Of a stretch of 64,000 bases of DNA, positions 1-14,819 are shown one piece after another. The translations under genes were made by a program, and so were the position numbers. Under the pieces are notes generated by a model. That model made no database searches, was not told the DNA's origin, and saw only the letters and a list, made by a program, of their open reading frames with translations. Every line of letters begins with the position of its first letter. The stretch's first letter is position 1. The DNA lies in the NCBI GenBank assembly GCA_000442125.1, contig KE546982.1, forward strand, positions 106,639 to 170,638. The letters run 5' to 3'. This DNA is from Opeltia flavorubescens. Its lineage: Eukaryota; Ascomycota; Lecanoromycetes; Teloschistales; Teloschistaceae.

Positions 1-97
1 TTTTTTATTTTATTTTTTTTATTTTATTTTTTTTATTTTATTTTTTTTATTTTATTTTTTTTATTTTATTTTTTTTATTTTATTTTTTTTATTTTTT
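1..97. repeat. 14-bp A/T minisatellite
   Basis: Seven tandem copies of the 14-mer ATTTTATTTTTTTT run from the window edge to about position 97 with almost no variation. The array is cut by the window start, so its full length is unknown. The 7-bp array at 5032 has half this period and similar composition, so both may come from one satellite type or simply from slippage in A/T sequence. Confidence 0.85.
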
Positions 98-3000
98 AAT
101 TAATAATTTATTATTAAAAACTTTAAATTATTATATTAAATTATTAAAAAAATTTTAAAATTTTTATTAAATTTTTAATTATATTAATATTAAATTATTT
201 TTTTATTTTAATTATTAAAGTTTTTTTAAATTATAAATAAATTAAAAATAATTTTTTTAAAAANTTTTTTTATTTTTTTATATAAATAATTAGAATTTTT
301 AAAATTTAATAAATTAAAAAAATTTATAAATAATTTTAATAAAATTTCAAAAATTTAAAACTGATTATATATTTTATAATAATTTTATATAAAAATTAAT
401 TTTTATTAAATATTAAAAAAAATTATTATTATTAATTTTTATATTATTTTTATTGAATATTATTTTATTTTAATAATTTTTAATTATTATTTTCTAATTA
501 TAATAATAAAAATATTAATTTTAAAAATATAAATAATAATAATTAATTTTATTATTATTTAAAATATTATAATATTATTATTAAATATTAATATTTTTAT
601 TTTTAATATTAATATTTAAATTAATAATAATTTTAAATACTAATATTATTATTTTTTATATTAATACTATAATATTAAATATTATTATTATTAATTTAAA
701 TATTAAAATTAAAAATAATAATATTAATATTAAAATATATAATATTAATATTTAAATTAAAATATTAATATTTAAATAATTAATTTTATTTTTAAAATAT
801 TAATAAAATAAATATTTATTATAAAATTTTTATAAAAAAATAAATTAAATATTATAAATATAATTTTATAATTTAAAATATTATATAAAATAATAATAAA
901 TATTAATTTATATTAAAAATAATATTTATTTTAATTTAAAATTTTTTTATAATAATTTTATTTTTTAATTTTAATATTTATAAAATTTAAATTAATATTT
1001 ATTTTAAAAAAATTTTTTTTTTATATATTATAAAAATTTTTTTTTATTATAAAATTATTTTATTATTATAAAATTATTTTTTTATTATTTTTTTTATATA
1101 TATAATTTTTTAAAATTTTAATTTTTAATTTTTTGGTTTTATTATTATTTAAAAATTTTTATATATTTATTAATTTTTAAATTATTTTATCAATTAATTT
1201 AATAATTTTATTTAAATTTATATTTTTATTATTTAATTAAATAAAATAATTAATTAAAATATAATTTTGAATTTTATATTATTTTAATTTTATATTAAAT
1301 TTTATTTTAAAATTATTTTGAATTAAAAATTATAATAAATATAATTTAAAATTTATTTATTTTATTAATTTATATAATTTATAATTTAATTTATATAATT
1401 TATAATTTAATTTTTTTTATTTAATTTTTTAATTTAATATAATAATTATTAAATTATATTATATTTTTAATATAATTAAAAAATTTATATAATACTTTTA
1501 AATAAAGTTTTTAAAATAAAAATTTAATATAATTTTTTTATTTATTAATAATTAAAATATTTAAATTTATTAAATAATTTATTTTTAATTTATTTAATTT
1601 TAATATTATTTTTTAAATTAAAATATTATTTAATAATAATTAAATTTTTTTTTTATTTATAATTTTTTTTTATTTATTTTTTAAATTTTTTAAATTTTTT
1701 TAAATTTTTTAAATTTTTTTAATATTATTATATAATAAATTTTTTATTTTTTTTTAATTAAATTTTTATTTTTATTTTATTTTAATTTTTATTTATTATT
1801 AAATATAATTTTTAAAATTATAATAAATAATTTTAATTTTTAAAAAAATTATTTAATTAAATAAATTAAATAAAATTTTTTATATAATAATAAAGTTTTA
1901 ATTAATATAAAATTTTTAGAAAAAATTTATTAGAAAAATAAATTATTTTTATTATATATTAATTTAATTAATTTTATAATATTAAAAATTTATAATATAA
2001 AAATAATTAATTTAATTATTAAAATAATAAATATAATATATATATAAATAATTTTTATATATTTTTTTATATAAGTAATTATAATAATTTATTATTTTAA
2101 TAAATTCTAATAATTTTTTTTATAATTTAAAAATTATAATCTTTTAATATTATTATTAAATTCGAATTTTAATAAAAATTAAAAAAATATATTTTTAAAA
2201 AAAAAATTTAATTAAAATTAAAATTATTTAAATAAAATTAATTATTAAAATTATAATATATAAAAGAATTTTTAATTAAAATTAAATTTATAATTTTAAA
2301 TAATATAATAAATTATAAATAATTTTTATTAATAATATTTTTTTTTTATTAATATTATAATATTATAATATATAATAAATAAATTAATAAAAGAAAATTA
2401 TTAAAATTTTTATTATAAAATTTTTTATTTAATATTTTAAATAAATTATTTTAATAAAAAAATATTATAAATAAATTATAAAATTTTTTTATTAATATTT
2501 TAAATATATTATTTTAATTAAATTATATAATAAATAAATTATTAGAAATTAATTATTAATATTATTAAATATTTAAATATAAATTAAATTAAAATTAAAT
2601 TTATTTTATTAAATTTATTTATATAATTTATTTATAAATTTTATTTAAAGAAATTTAATAATATAATTAATAAATAAATTTTTAAATTTAAATAATAATT
2701 TTAAATATTTAAATATTTAAAAAATTAAAATTATTTAATATTTTAATTATTTTTTATAAATAATAAATCGAAAAATTAATTAATAATATTAAAAAAAAAT
2801 TATATAATTATATTATTTTTTATTATAATATAAAAAATAAATTTTTAATACAAATATTTTTTATTATATTTTATTATAATAAAAATTTATTAATAATAAT
2901 TAAAAATTTATTAATATAATAATTATATATATTATTTAAATTTATTATTATTTATTATTTAAATAATTTTTTTTTTTATTAAATATAATTTTATAAATTT

Positions 3001-3303
3001 ATTTTATTAATTTTTGATTTTATAATTTATAATAATATAAAATTTTTATAAAAAAATTATTATAATTTTTATATTATTATATTATTAAATTTTTATTAAT
3101 AATTTTATATTAATAATAAATTAATATAAAATTTTTAATTTTTTATAATAATTTTTTAAATTAAAAAAAAATTAAAATAAAAATAATATAAAAAATATTA
3201 TATATAATATTAATTATTAATTAAATTTTAATTAATATTTTTATAATTAAATTTAAATATAATTTAAATTATTAAAAAAAATATAAATAAAAATTATAAT
3301 TTA

Positions 3304-3383
3304 TTTTTAATTTTTAATTTGATTATTTTTATAATTATAATTTTTTTTTAATTTTTAATTTAATTATTTTTATAATTATAATT
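3304..3383. repeat. Two-copy direct repeat, period 41 bp
   Basis: The segment containing AATTTGATTATTTTTATAAT is followed 41 bp later by the same sequence with G changed to A. The two copies are otherwise almost identical, pointing to a local tandem duplication after the surrounding DNA had become A/T-rich. Confidence 0.6.
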
Positions 3384-4080
3384 TAAAAAAATTTATAATA
3401 AAATTTATTATATATATATATATAAATTTAATAAATTTATAATTATTTAATTTTTTAATTTTTAAAAAAATATATAAATAAATTATAAATAAATATAAAA
3501 TACTAATATTTTATTTAATAAAATATTAAAATAAATTAAAAAATAAAATTTTAAAATAAATTTATTATTATTAAAATTTTATAAAAATTTTAGTAATTAA
3601 AATATTTTATTATTTATATTAAAATTAAATATAATCTATTATATAAAAACTTATTATTAAAATTTTTTTTTTTTATTTTAATAAAATTATAATATAATAT
3701 TAAATTTTATATAATATAAATATTTAATATAATTTTAATACTTATTTATATTATAAATAATATTAAATAAAAAATATTATAAATATATAAATAATATATA
3801 TATAATAAATTATAATTTTTTTAAAAAATATAATATTTATTTTAAATTTAAATTTAAATAAATATATTTTTATTATATTTTTAATAAATTTTTTAAATTT
3901 TTTTAAATTTTTTTAAAAAAAATATAAATTTATATTAATAATTATTAAAAATCTTTTTATATTTAATATTAATTTTTTTTTAAAATAATATTAAAATTTT
4001 AATAATTATATTAAAAATTTTAATAATAATATTAAAAATTTTAATAATAAAATTTTTTAAAAATATTATTAAAAATTTAG

Positions 4081-4216
4081 ATATTAATATTTATTTTATT
4101 TAATAATAATTTTTATTTTTAAAATAATAATTTTAATTTTAATATATTAATATTTAAATATTAATTTTTATTTTATTAAATAATAATTTTTATTTTTAAA
4201 ATAATAATTTTAAATT
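4081..4216. repeat. Two-copy direct repeat, period about 77 bp
   Basis: A segment containing TAATAATTTTTATTTTTAAA occurs at 4104 and again at 4181, with flanking similarity on both sides. It is a local duplication in the A/T tract and has no visible coding content. Confidence 0.5.
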
Positions 4217-4689
4217 TTTAAAAAATAATTTTTATTTTTATATTTTAATATTTAAATATTAATTAATATAAAATAAATTTTAATTTTTAAATAAATATAA
4301 TATATTATTTTATTATAATAATTATTAATTTTTAAAAAAATTTTAAAAAAAAATTTTTTTTAATAATTTTAGAAATAATATAAAAAATTATAATAAAAAA
4401 TTTAAATTAAATTTTTATTTAAATAATTTTTAATTTATAAAAAAAATTTAAAAAAATTATTTTTATTAAATAAAATTTTTAAAAATTAAATAATTTTTAA
4501 TTATTATATAATTTTAAATATTTTTTTTTTAATATTTATTTTATATTTTTTAATTTTTTTATTAAAATTATTTATTATATTATTTTAAATTTAAATTTTT
4601 TTTTTTAAATTTTTAAAATTATTAAAATTTTTATTAATTAATTTTAATTTTTTTTTAATATTTATATTAATATCTACTAATAATTACAA

Positions 4690-5030
4690 TAATTCCGCAC
4701 AATTCCGCGAAAATCGCCCGATTCGGACGCCAAGATGTCACCCCCATGCTGCAGATCCCCCATCGAAAACGCCCGTACACACAAACTTTGCACGTATATA
4801 ACTCAGCCAATTTTTATCGTATACAGATAAAAAGTGCATGCACGAAAAGCGCAAGATAAGCGCTTTTAAACAAGCTACTATGTATCAATTTCAAGTAAGA
4901 ACTGGCTGCGTTGTTCAACTGTAAAGATTTGGTGCATGGGCGATCTCTATACGGCAGCCAGGAACGAGTTCGGCGCGCAGGAGCTTCGTGCTGCGTTGGT
5001 CGGCGCCGAAGGCGTCGAGCTTACCTAGTA
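4690..5030 (+). mobile_element. GC-normal island, diverged member of the CTAGCACTGGG element family
   Basis: This is the only block in the first 17 kb with normal base composition and frequent CpA and TpG, so it escaped RIP. Its middle part (about 4800-4930) is colinear with the island elements at 33754 and 59637: CCAATTTT, then AAAAAGT, AAGCGC, AAGCGCTT, AAGCTACT, GAA and AACTG.AAA occur in the same order with similar spacing. The first 100 and last 100 bases do not match those copies. The open frame of the other two copies is broken here, so a noncoding element is more likely. The island stops at a single N (5031) followed directly by a 7-bp microsatellite, which may be an assembly join. 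Confidence 0.5.
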
Positions 5031-5031
5031 N

Positions 5032-5130
5032 TTTTATTTTTTATTTTTTATTTTTTATTTTTTATTTTTTATTTTTTATTTTTTATTTTTTATTTTTTAT
5101 TTTTTATTTTTTATTTTTTATTTTTTTTTA
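5032..5130. repeat. 7-bp ATTTTTT microsatellite
   Basis: About twelve tandem copies of ATTTTTT follow an N at 5031. Read as protein, 21 bp gives a seven-residue F/I/Y/L pattern; this open frame is an artefact of the repeat and not a gene. Confidence 0.85.
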
Positions 5131-8002
5131 TTATATATTTTATAATTTTAAATTTAAATATTATATAATATATTTTATATTAAAAGAAATAAAAATAAAA
5201 AAATAGAATATAATTTAATATTAATATTATAAATATTTTATAAATAAATTCTATTTAAATTAATATTTAAAAAAAAATTAAAAAAAATTATTTTAAAAAT
5301 TATTAATATTTAATTTAATTTTTATAGATTTTTTTTTATATAATATTATTTTTATATTTAATATTATAAATAAAAAAAAACTGAAAAAAAAATTAAAATA
5401 TAAATTAAAAAATTTTAAATTAAAAATTTTTTAAAATTTATATTTAAAAATATTTTTTTTAATTATAATTTTTTTTTATTTTTATTTTTATATAAAATAA
5501 TTATAATAAAATTTAAATAAATAAAATATTTTAAATAAATTAATTTAAATAATTAATCGAAAATTTTAAAAAAAAATAAAAATATAAAAAAAAAATAAAA
5601 ATTATTATTTTTAATATTAATTTTAATTTATATTTTTTTTATAATTATTAATTTTTTTAAAAATTAAATATAATATATAAAATAATAATTTTATATAATA
5701 AATAATATAAAAAAATTTATAAAATTTATATTAATATTATTTAAATTATAAATAAAAATTTAAATTAAATATTAATATAAAAAAAATATAATTATTTTTT
5801 TTTATTTTTTTATAATTATTTTTTTTAAATAAAATATTTAAATAATATATAATCTAATTTTAATAAAATTATAATTTATAATAAATTAAATAAATTTTCT
5901 TTTAAATATTTATTATTAATTATATTCAATAAAAAAAAGTTTTAATAAATTTATTAAAAATAAAAATAATTAATAATAAAATATTTTATAATATAAAAAA
6001 TCTATATTTAAATTAAATTATTTTTAGAAAAATATTTAAATATAAAATTAATAATAAATATAAAATATTATATAATAATATAATTTATTAAAAGTTTTTT
6101 ATATAATTTAAATCTATAAAAAATTAATAAATATAAAAAAAAAATTTAATTTATAATATAAAAAAATAATAATATAAATATATAAATATTTTTAAATTTA
6201 TATTAATAAAATTTATTATTTATAAAATTTATAAAAATATATTTATTAATATAAATTTATTATTATATAATTTTTAATTTTTAATATTAAATTTTATTTT
6301 ATTATTAAATAATTATTTAATTTTAATATTAATAATATTAAAAATTTTATTATAATTTAAAATTAATTTTAAATTAAAATAATACTAATATTATTTTATT
6401 AATATTTTAATATAATTTTAATAATAATAAAATAATATTTAGTTTTTTTTTAATTTATTACTAATTTAATAAATAAAATATATAATAAAAAAAACTTTTA
6501 ATTTTTTTAATATAATATTAATAAAAAATTTATATAAATTTAAATTTTATATTTTATTAATAATAAAAAAAGTATAATATATAATAATATTAATAAAAAT
6601 TATTATTTAATTTATTAATAAATTTTAAATCTATTAATATTAAATTATTAATTTTTATAAAAAATAAAAACTTTAAAAAATAAATTAATATTTTACTATT
6701 TTTAATAATTTTAAAAATATTTATTAATTATAATTTAATTTTTTCAAAAATTAATTTTAATAAATTATAATTTTAATAAAATTATATTTAAATTAAATTA
6801 TTAATTTTAAAATAAATTATTTTATAATATATATTAATATATTTTTTTTATTTTTATTATAAAAAAATAATAATATTTCAAAAATTAATATATAAAAAAT
6901 AATATTTTTTAATAATTATTAATATTATTATAATTTATTTAATAAATTTATTTAAAAATTTATTAATTTTTTAAAAATTTAAAATAAAATAATAAATTTT
7001 TTATATAATAATTAAATAAATAACTAGTTTTTCAATAAAAATTTTGACGAAAATAAAAAAATTTAATAGATTTTCTAAATAAATAATTTATTGAAAATCT
7101 AGTAAATATAATAAAATTAATATTTTATAAATTTTAAATTTTAATAATATTTAATTAAATATTTTAAATATAAAATTATAATTTATAAAATTTCTAAAAA
7201 CTATTAATATTTATAAAAAATAAATTAATTATATTTTAAAATCGTTTAATATAATAATTTAATAAAATATAATAATTATTTTAATTAAATTAAATTATTT
7301 TATTAAATTTTTAATTTATAAATAATAAATAATAAAATATTATAAATTTAATTTTTATAATTTAAATATTAAATTTTATAATTAATTAATAAATTTTCTT
7401 TTATAATTTAAAATTATTATATATTATATATTTTAATTTAATTAAATTAATTTATTTAATAATTACCGTTTTAAATAATATATTAAAATATATAGATTAT
7501 TATTATAATAAATTTATTTATTTTTAATATATAATAACTAAATTTTCTATATAATTTTAATAGAATAGAAATAATATTAATAATAAATATATAAATTAAT
7601 TTTATTAAATTAAAAACTAGCTAGAAATTTTTATATAAAAAATAATAAAATATTTAATTAATATAATATTATAAATAATATTAAATAAATTTAAAATTTT
7701 TTTTTATATATAATATATATAAAAGCCTTTTATTATTTAAAAATATATATATATATAGTTAAAAAAGCCTATTTTATTATATATAAACTAGAAAAAAAAT
7801 TTTTATATTTATAAATATTATTAATTATAAATCTCGTTTAATTTTATTAAATTAAAAAAATATATTAATAATATAATATAATAAATAAATAATTTTATTA
7901 TTAAATTTTATATTAATTTTTAAAAATTTTAAATATTAATTTAGCGATTTTTTTTAATATATTTATTAATTATTTATTAAAAAAAAATATTTAAATAAAA
8001 TA
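5131..8002. other. A/T-rich, RIP-saturated DNA with no assigned element
   Basis: No open frame, RNA gene or clear element boundary is visible. Scattered CTAG, CTA and TAG with almost no CA or TG fit old RIP. The segment ends where the 5-prime LTR of chromovirus copy A begins (about 8003), so it is the DNA into which copy A inserted or an older repeat beside it. One inverted repeat is listed separately. Confidence 0.6.
7023..7103. repeat. 17-bp inverted repeat with 47-bp loop
   Basis: The arm ACTAGTTTTTCAATAAA at 7023-7039 is matched by TTTATTGAAAATCTAGT at 7087-7103, complementary at 16 of 17 positions. The arms contain G and C and one CA, unusual here. It could be a degenerate short inverted-repeat element or a chance hairpin. 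Confidence 0.5.
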
Positions 8003-8206
8003 AATTATAATTATATTTTATAAATAAAAAACTATTAAAATATATAAAAAAAAAAATTATTATAATTTAAAAAAATATTTTTAAATATATTTATATAAAT
8101 ATATTTATTATTTTATAAATATTTAGATTTATTTAATTTAAAATTTTATAAATAAAAAATTTTTTATTTTAAATATAATATAATTAAATATATTTATAAT
8201 ATAATA
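8003..8206 (+). repeat. 5-prime LTR of chromovirus copy A
   Basis: Aligns with the 205-bp LTR of copy C over its full length, nearly all G and C having become A and T. The LTR end TATAATA is followed by AATAATAATAG, as at the LTR/leader junction of the other copies. The start is uncertain by a few bases. Confidence 0.7.
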
Positions 8207-10285
8207 AATAATAATAGTTTAAAGTAAATAATATAAAATTTAAAATTAATAATTTTTTTATTTATATATACTTTTAATTATTATATAATATTAGATTTTT
8301 TTTATAAATTTAATATTTATTAATTAAAAAATTTATTATTATTATATTAATATTAAATTTTTAGAAATAAATAAAATATATTTTAGCTTTTATTTCTTTT
8401 AATAAAATTATAAATATTTTTAATAAAAATTTAAAAAATTTAATTGATTTTATTATTAATTTAGTTTTTATTATAAATATTTTTTTTATTAAAATAATTT
8501 AATATATAATTAAATTGCTTTTAGAATAAAAATAAATATTTATAATAATTTAAAAATTCTAAATTAATTATATTAATAAAATAATTTAAATTAATATTAT
8601 TTTTTAATATAAATATTATTTATTAATAAAATAATATAAATTAATATATTTATTATTATTATTTATTTTATAATATAAACCAAATAATTATTAATTTTAA
8701 ATAAAAAAATAAATTTTTTCTATAATAGTATTATTATAATTAATAAAAAACTTTATTTAAAATAATTTAAATTTTTATTTTTATTTTTTTAATTTATAAA
8801 AAATTAAATAATAATTTAATAAATTATTTAATATTAAAAAATATTTAAAATATTTAAATAAAAAAATAATATTATTTATAATATAAAATCTAGCTATTTT
8901 TATTTATAAAAATTGAAAAAAAAAATATTATATTATTATTAAATAAAGAAAAACTTTTATTATATAGTTAATAATCTAAAATTATAAATAATAAAAATTT
9001 ATTATAATAATAACAATTTTTTTTAAATTTTTATTTATTTATATATACTTATCCAGTTTAATTATTAGAATTTTTAATTTTAAACTTTAAAAATTAATTA
9101 ATTATAATATTAATAAATTTATTAATTATACTATTTATTAATAAATTATAATTAAAAATTTATAATATTATAATATTTTAATTAAAAACTAAAAAATAAT
9201 TTATAAATTTTAAGAAATTATAAAATATTTATTATAAGTTATTCGCTTTTATAAAATAAAAGAAAATAAAATATAAAATAATAAATTAATAATTTAAATA
9301 TTATAATTTTAATTTATATTTTTAAAATAAAATAATTATAATATATACTATTATAAATAATAAATTTACTTATATAATTACTATAATTAAATAATAATAT
9401 TAAATTATAATATTTATTTTATTTAAACTATTTTAATAAACTATTATTTTTTTTATAAATAGAATTAAAATAAATATATTTTACTTTTAATTATTTATAA
9501 ATTTACAAAAACTTTTTAAAATATTTTAATAATAATACTATTAAAATATAAATAATAAATAAAATATTTAATAAAAGTATTTTAATAATTATTAATATTA
9601 AAAATATTAATATTTATTTATAAATATTAATTATAAATTAAATTATAATAAATATTTATATACTTTTTTAAAAATTTCTTTAATATAAAAAAAATTTAAT
9701 TTAATATTTATAAAAGAAATAAAAAATAAAAAATATTAAAATTAATTTTTTTTTAAAAAATTAGTAATAAATTATATAAAATAATAATATAATATTAATT
9801 TTTATAAAATAACTATTTTATTATTTTTATATTTTTTATATATATTTAAATTATATTTAAAAAATTTAATAAAAATAATTTTTATAATATATTATTATTA
9901 AAATTTTTTTATAATTTAATAAATTTTTATAATAATAATATATTTAATTTATAAATAAATTCAAAAATTATTGAAAATAAAAATTAATATATTTTATATA
10001 AAACAAAAATTTTATTATAATAAAACTATATTAAAAGTTAGTAAAATTATAATTATTAATAAAATAATAATAATTAAAATTTAAATAAATATTATTAATT
10101 AAATAATTAGTAATTTTATTTTTAAAAAAAAAATTTTAGTAAATAGATTATAAAATAATAAAATAAATTAGTATTAAAATTATTATAATAATTATTATTA
10201 ATAAATAATTTTAGCTAAATATATTAAAAAATAAAATTTAATAAAATTCTATATATTATTATTAAAAATTCTATTTAATATAATA

Positions 10286-10503
10286 TAAAACCGGAGGTTT
10301 AATAGATATAATATTTATAAAAAAAAAGTTATATTTAATATAAATAGCGTTTATAATTAATAAAAGTTTTATAAATTTTAAATTATTAATTTTTTAATAA
10401 TTAGTTCTATTATTATTTTAATATATATTTTTTATATTCTATTATATAATTCTATTAATCTAAAATTTTAAAACTAATTATTTATTAATTTTAAAATTTT
10501 AAT
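10286..10503 (+). repeat. 5-prime LTR of gypsy family 2
   Basis: Starts TAAAACCGGAGG (TG at the terminus would have become TA by RIP). It matches 15524-15734 along its length, though the last 30 bases align poorly, so the right end is approximate. Confidence 0.7.
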
Positions 10504-10967
10504 TATTGTTTAATTATAAAAAGTCCCCTAGTAAAATAATAAAAAAAATAAAAAAAGAAAAATTTTATATATAAGCTTTTAAATAATTAAAAATTTTATA
10601 AAAAAATTAAATTATAGAATTTAATAATAATAAATAAAGTTTATTAAAAAATTTAAACGGAAATAATAGAAATAATCTAAAAAATAAATTTTCGTCTAGT
10701 AAAAGAAATACTAAAATAATAAATAATTAAATTAATAAAATTTTTAATAAAATAATTTTATTAAAAAAAAAATCTAAAATATAAATATTATAAGTTCAGT
10801 TTTATATTTAAAAACTAAAATTAAAAAATAAAATATTAAAAATCTATTTATAAAATATTAAATTAAAAACTAGAATAAATTATAAAAAATAGTATAATAA
10901 TAATTATTATTAGTTTTTTTTTAATATTAAATAAAAAAATAAATAATTTAAAATATTTAATAAATAA

Positions 10968-11035
10968 TTTTATATTTAAATATAAAAATTTAATATAATA
11001 GTTTTATATTTAAATATAAAAATTTAATATAATAG
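10968..11035. repeat. 34-bp perfect tandem duplication
   Basis: Positions 10968-11001 and 11002-11035 are identical 34-mers (TTTTATATTTAAATATAAAA and 14 more bases). Identity in a heavily mutated element suggests a duplication after RIP had acted. Confidence 0.85.
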
Positions 11036-12661
11036 TTTATTAATTATAATAAAAAGATTTTATTAAAATAAAAAAATTTATTAAATAAAGTTTAAATTTA
11101 ATAATAAATCTTGAATTTAATAATATAATTATATTTAATTATTAAATATTAAAAATCAATTATTTATTTAAAATAGTTTTACTAAATATTATAAAAATAT
11201 ATTTAATAATTTAGCGATTTAAAATATATAAATAAAAGTCTAATTAAAATCTATAAAATTGCTAGATATATAATTAATAATTATATTCAACAAGTATTTA
11301 TAGAAATAGGTAAATAATTGAAATTATTTAATAAATAAATTAATAAAAATTTTTAATTTATTATTTAAAATAAATAAATAAATTAATAATAATAAAATTT
11401 TATAAAATTTTAAAAAATCAAAAAATTATTAAATTTATTTAATATTATATAATATATTAAAAAACTATTAATAAAAAAAATACTAAATTTAAAATAAAAT
11501 ATATAATATTTAATAAAAATATTTTATTTTTTAAATAAACTAATTAAAATAAAAATTAATAAAAAAAAATTTAAGTTAAAATAAAAATAATAATAAAAAT
11601 TAATTAAAAATTTAAAAAATAGTAAAAAATAAAATTTAAAATAAATTATTAGATTAAAAAAGTTAAAAAATATAAAATAAATAATTATATATATTTTAAA
11701 TATATAAAAAAAAAAAATATAATAAAAAAAAATATAAAAAAAAAATTTTAAAATATATTATTATAATAATAGAATTATTTTTAATTAAATAATAAATATT
11801 TAATATAATAATTTTATTAAATTTATAAATATTTTTATAAAATTTTAAATAATTTAATATTTAGTTAATTTTAATATAAAATAAATTTTATTTTATAAAT
11901 ATTTATTAAAAGGTTTATATTATTTAAAAACCAAATAGTTTTAAAATAAATTAAAATAATAAATAGCTATTAGATTATTATTAATAGTTTTTATTTACTA
12001 AATATAAATTTAATAAATAATTATATAATAGAAAAATATTAAAAAAATTATTATTATATTATAAATATTTAAAAGTATAATATAATTTTAAATAATTTTT
12101 AAATAATAAAAATCGATTTTAATATTCGTTAATAAAATTAGGAATAGATTTATAAAAATATTTTTATTATTTATAAAATAGTATTAAACTAGATTAATAT
12201 TTATATTAAAAATAAATTAGTAATTTAATAATATTAGTAGTAAATAAAATAAATAATATATAAATTTTATATTTTTTCTAATTAATATTTAATTTTAAAA
12301 TCGAATTAATTATTTTAAAAATAATAAATTGTAGTATAATATATATAAAAAATTTTAAAACTCTATTTATTTTATAGAATTTAATGGAATTTTTTATTAA
12401 AAAATTTATTAATAGTTTTAATATATAATAAAATAAAATATTTTTTAAGTTTAAAATTAAATAAATATTAATAAATAAATTTAATTTATAATAAATTACT
12501 AGCTAAATAAATTTTAATTTAAAATAATTTTATAACTATATAAATTAAAAAATATATAAAATTTTTAAATAATTTAATTAAAATATTAGTATTATTTTTT
12601 AAAAAAATAAATAATAGCTTATAATTATATATAATATATTAAAACTTTTAATAAAAATACT

Positions 12662-13000
12662 ATTAAAAATAAATATCCTTTATTTTTATTATTAAAAACT
12701 TTTAATAGATTTATATATATAAAATAATTAGTAAAAATTAATATTAATTATATCTATTATTATATATAAATAAAATATAAAAATAAATAGAAAATTATAT
12801 TTTAAATCTAGTATCTATAAATAATTTTAATATTAAATTATATTATTTAATTTTATAAATCTTTATAATAATCTAGTTATATATTATTAAAATATAATAA
12901 TTTTATTTAAAGAAACTTTCTATAATTTATTTATATAATATATTAATATATATTAAAATTATAAAAAAAAAATTAAAATATATTTTATAATTATTTAAAT
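12662..13000 (+). pseudogene. Reverse transcriptase remnant of gypsy family 2
   Basis: Translation from 12662 reads KNKYPLFLLLKTFNRF and continues, through in-frame stops, with INYIYYYI and KIIF. This is the spacing of the gypsy reverse transcriptase finger/palm segment where a Tyr-Pro-Leu-Pro stretch is followed by the first catalytic-aspartate strand. Cys, Arg, His and Gln positions have become Tyr, Lys or stop, as RIP predicts. The YxDD segment should lie near 12920-12960, where TTTATTTATATAATATATTA is visible, but the frame there is damaged and I cannot read it cleanly. It is dead: several stops per 50 codons. Confidence 0.7.
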
Positions 13001-14819
13001 ATAATTATATAATTTTTATATTAAAAGCTATTAAAATATTTTTTAAAATAAATTAAAATTTTATTTTTAGAAATTATAATAAAATAATAAAAAATTTATA
13101 TAAAATTTTAAAAAATAAAAATTATAAATAAATAACTAGTAATAAAATATATAAAAAATATACTAATATCTTTAAAATTTATAGAATTTTATAAATATTT
13201 TATAAAAGGTTTTTAATAAATAGCTGCCTTTTTAATTAACCTAATATAAAGTATTTAAAAAAAAATCGATTTAAATTTATTTAATTTAAAAAAATATAAA
13301 AAATTTTAAAAAAATTAAAAAAACTTTTTATATTAACTTTTATTTTATAATACTATAATATAAATATCGAAATTTCTATTAAAATAGATATATTAAAATA
13401 TTAAATATAGAAGATTTTAATTTAAAAAACTAAAAAAAAGTTTATATTAATATTTAAAAATATTTTTTAATTATTTATTTAAAGATTTAAAATTTAATTA
13501 AAGTATATATAATAAAAAACTATATATTATAATATTATATTTCAAAAATTAATAATATTATTTTTTAAAAATTAAAAAAATAATTTATATAATTATAAAT
13601 TATAATACTTTTATATATTTTATAATTATAAAAAAGGTTTTTATAAAAGAAATATTAAAAATATAAAAAATAACTTTATTTAATTTTTATATAAAATAAT
13701 TAAAAAATTAATTAAATCTAGTTAAAATATTATTAAATAGATTTAATATTATAGAATTTAATAATAATAAAAAGAATAATATTTATTTTCTATTTATTTT
13801 ATAAAATATATTCTATAACTAAAACTACTAGCTTAAATTCTAAAAAGAAAATATAGAATCTATAATAATTAAATTTATAGTAGTTTTTATAATATAATAA
13901 AATAGTATAAATATTAAAAAATATTTTTGTTATTTATAAAAATAAAATAGAATTTAAAAGAGTTTATAGATTTTTAAATTTTATAAATTTCCAATTTTTA
14001 ATTTAATAGGTTATTAAATTAAAAAAATTTTTATTAAATATAAAATTATTTAAAATAAAATAACTTTTTAAAATTTAATAAAAAAATATTTTTATTATAA
14101 AAAAAAAATTAAAAAATTACTATTAATTAAAAAAAATTTTAAAAAAAAATTTAAAAATAATAAATTATTTTAAAAAAATCTAATATTTTGTATATTTAAT
14201 AATCCGGTTATAAAAAAAAAGTTTTTTATAAAAAATATAATAATCCTAAAATAGGTTATTATTTTAAAAAAAAAAANATTTAATTTATAAAAAATATTAT
14301 TAATAAAATATAATTAAAAAAATAGAAAATTATAATATAATATAATCTATTTTATTTATTAAAAAAAATATATCTATTAATATAAATTTTATAATTAACT
14401 AAAACTAATTTTATTAAAAAATTGAAAACCGATTTATATAATAATAAAAAAATTTATTACTAATCTACTATTTTATATTAACCTTTATATAAAAAAAACC
14501 TATAATTTAATTTTTAGATTAGTAAATAAATTAATTAAATCAAAAATTTATAGTTTTATTATAAAAAAAATAATATAAAAAAACTTATAAAGCTTTTATA
14601 ACACGAATTTATTAAATATTATAAAATTATATTAAAATTATTAATAATAAAAATTCGTTTTTTATAAAAAAATTTTAAAATATTTTTAACTATTATATAA
14701 ATTAAAAAAAATTAGTATTATATTTTATTTTTTAATTAATAGCTAAATAAAATATTAAATTTAATTTTTAAAATATTATTTATATACTTATTATAATTCT
14801 AAAATTAAAAAATAATTAA

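Larger units (their letters stand above)
98..4689. other. Near-pure A/T tract, no recognisable gene
   Basis: This stretch is almost entirely A and T, with isolated G or C bases tens of bases apart. Every frame on both strands is closed by stops and no protein motif can be read. I could not align it convincingly to the retroelement copies further right, although saturation by RIP could have erased such similarity. It ends abruptly at the GC-containing island that starts near 4690. The most likely reading is a very old, RIP-saturated repeat with local slippage duplications. An N lies at 264. Confidence 0.7.

Noticed and set aside
5032-5130. 7-bp repeat as a telomere
   Set aside because: ATTTTTT is not derivable from TTAGGG by C-to-T or G-to-A change in phase, and the array is internal.
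4911-5206. Two overlapping open frames of 85 and 72 codons
   Set aside because: They cross an N and consist mostly of a 7-bp microsatellite read as F/I/Y/L repeats; the A/T-only codons and the repeat explain the length.
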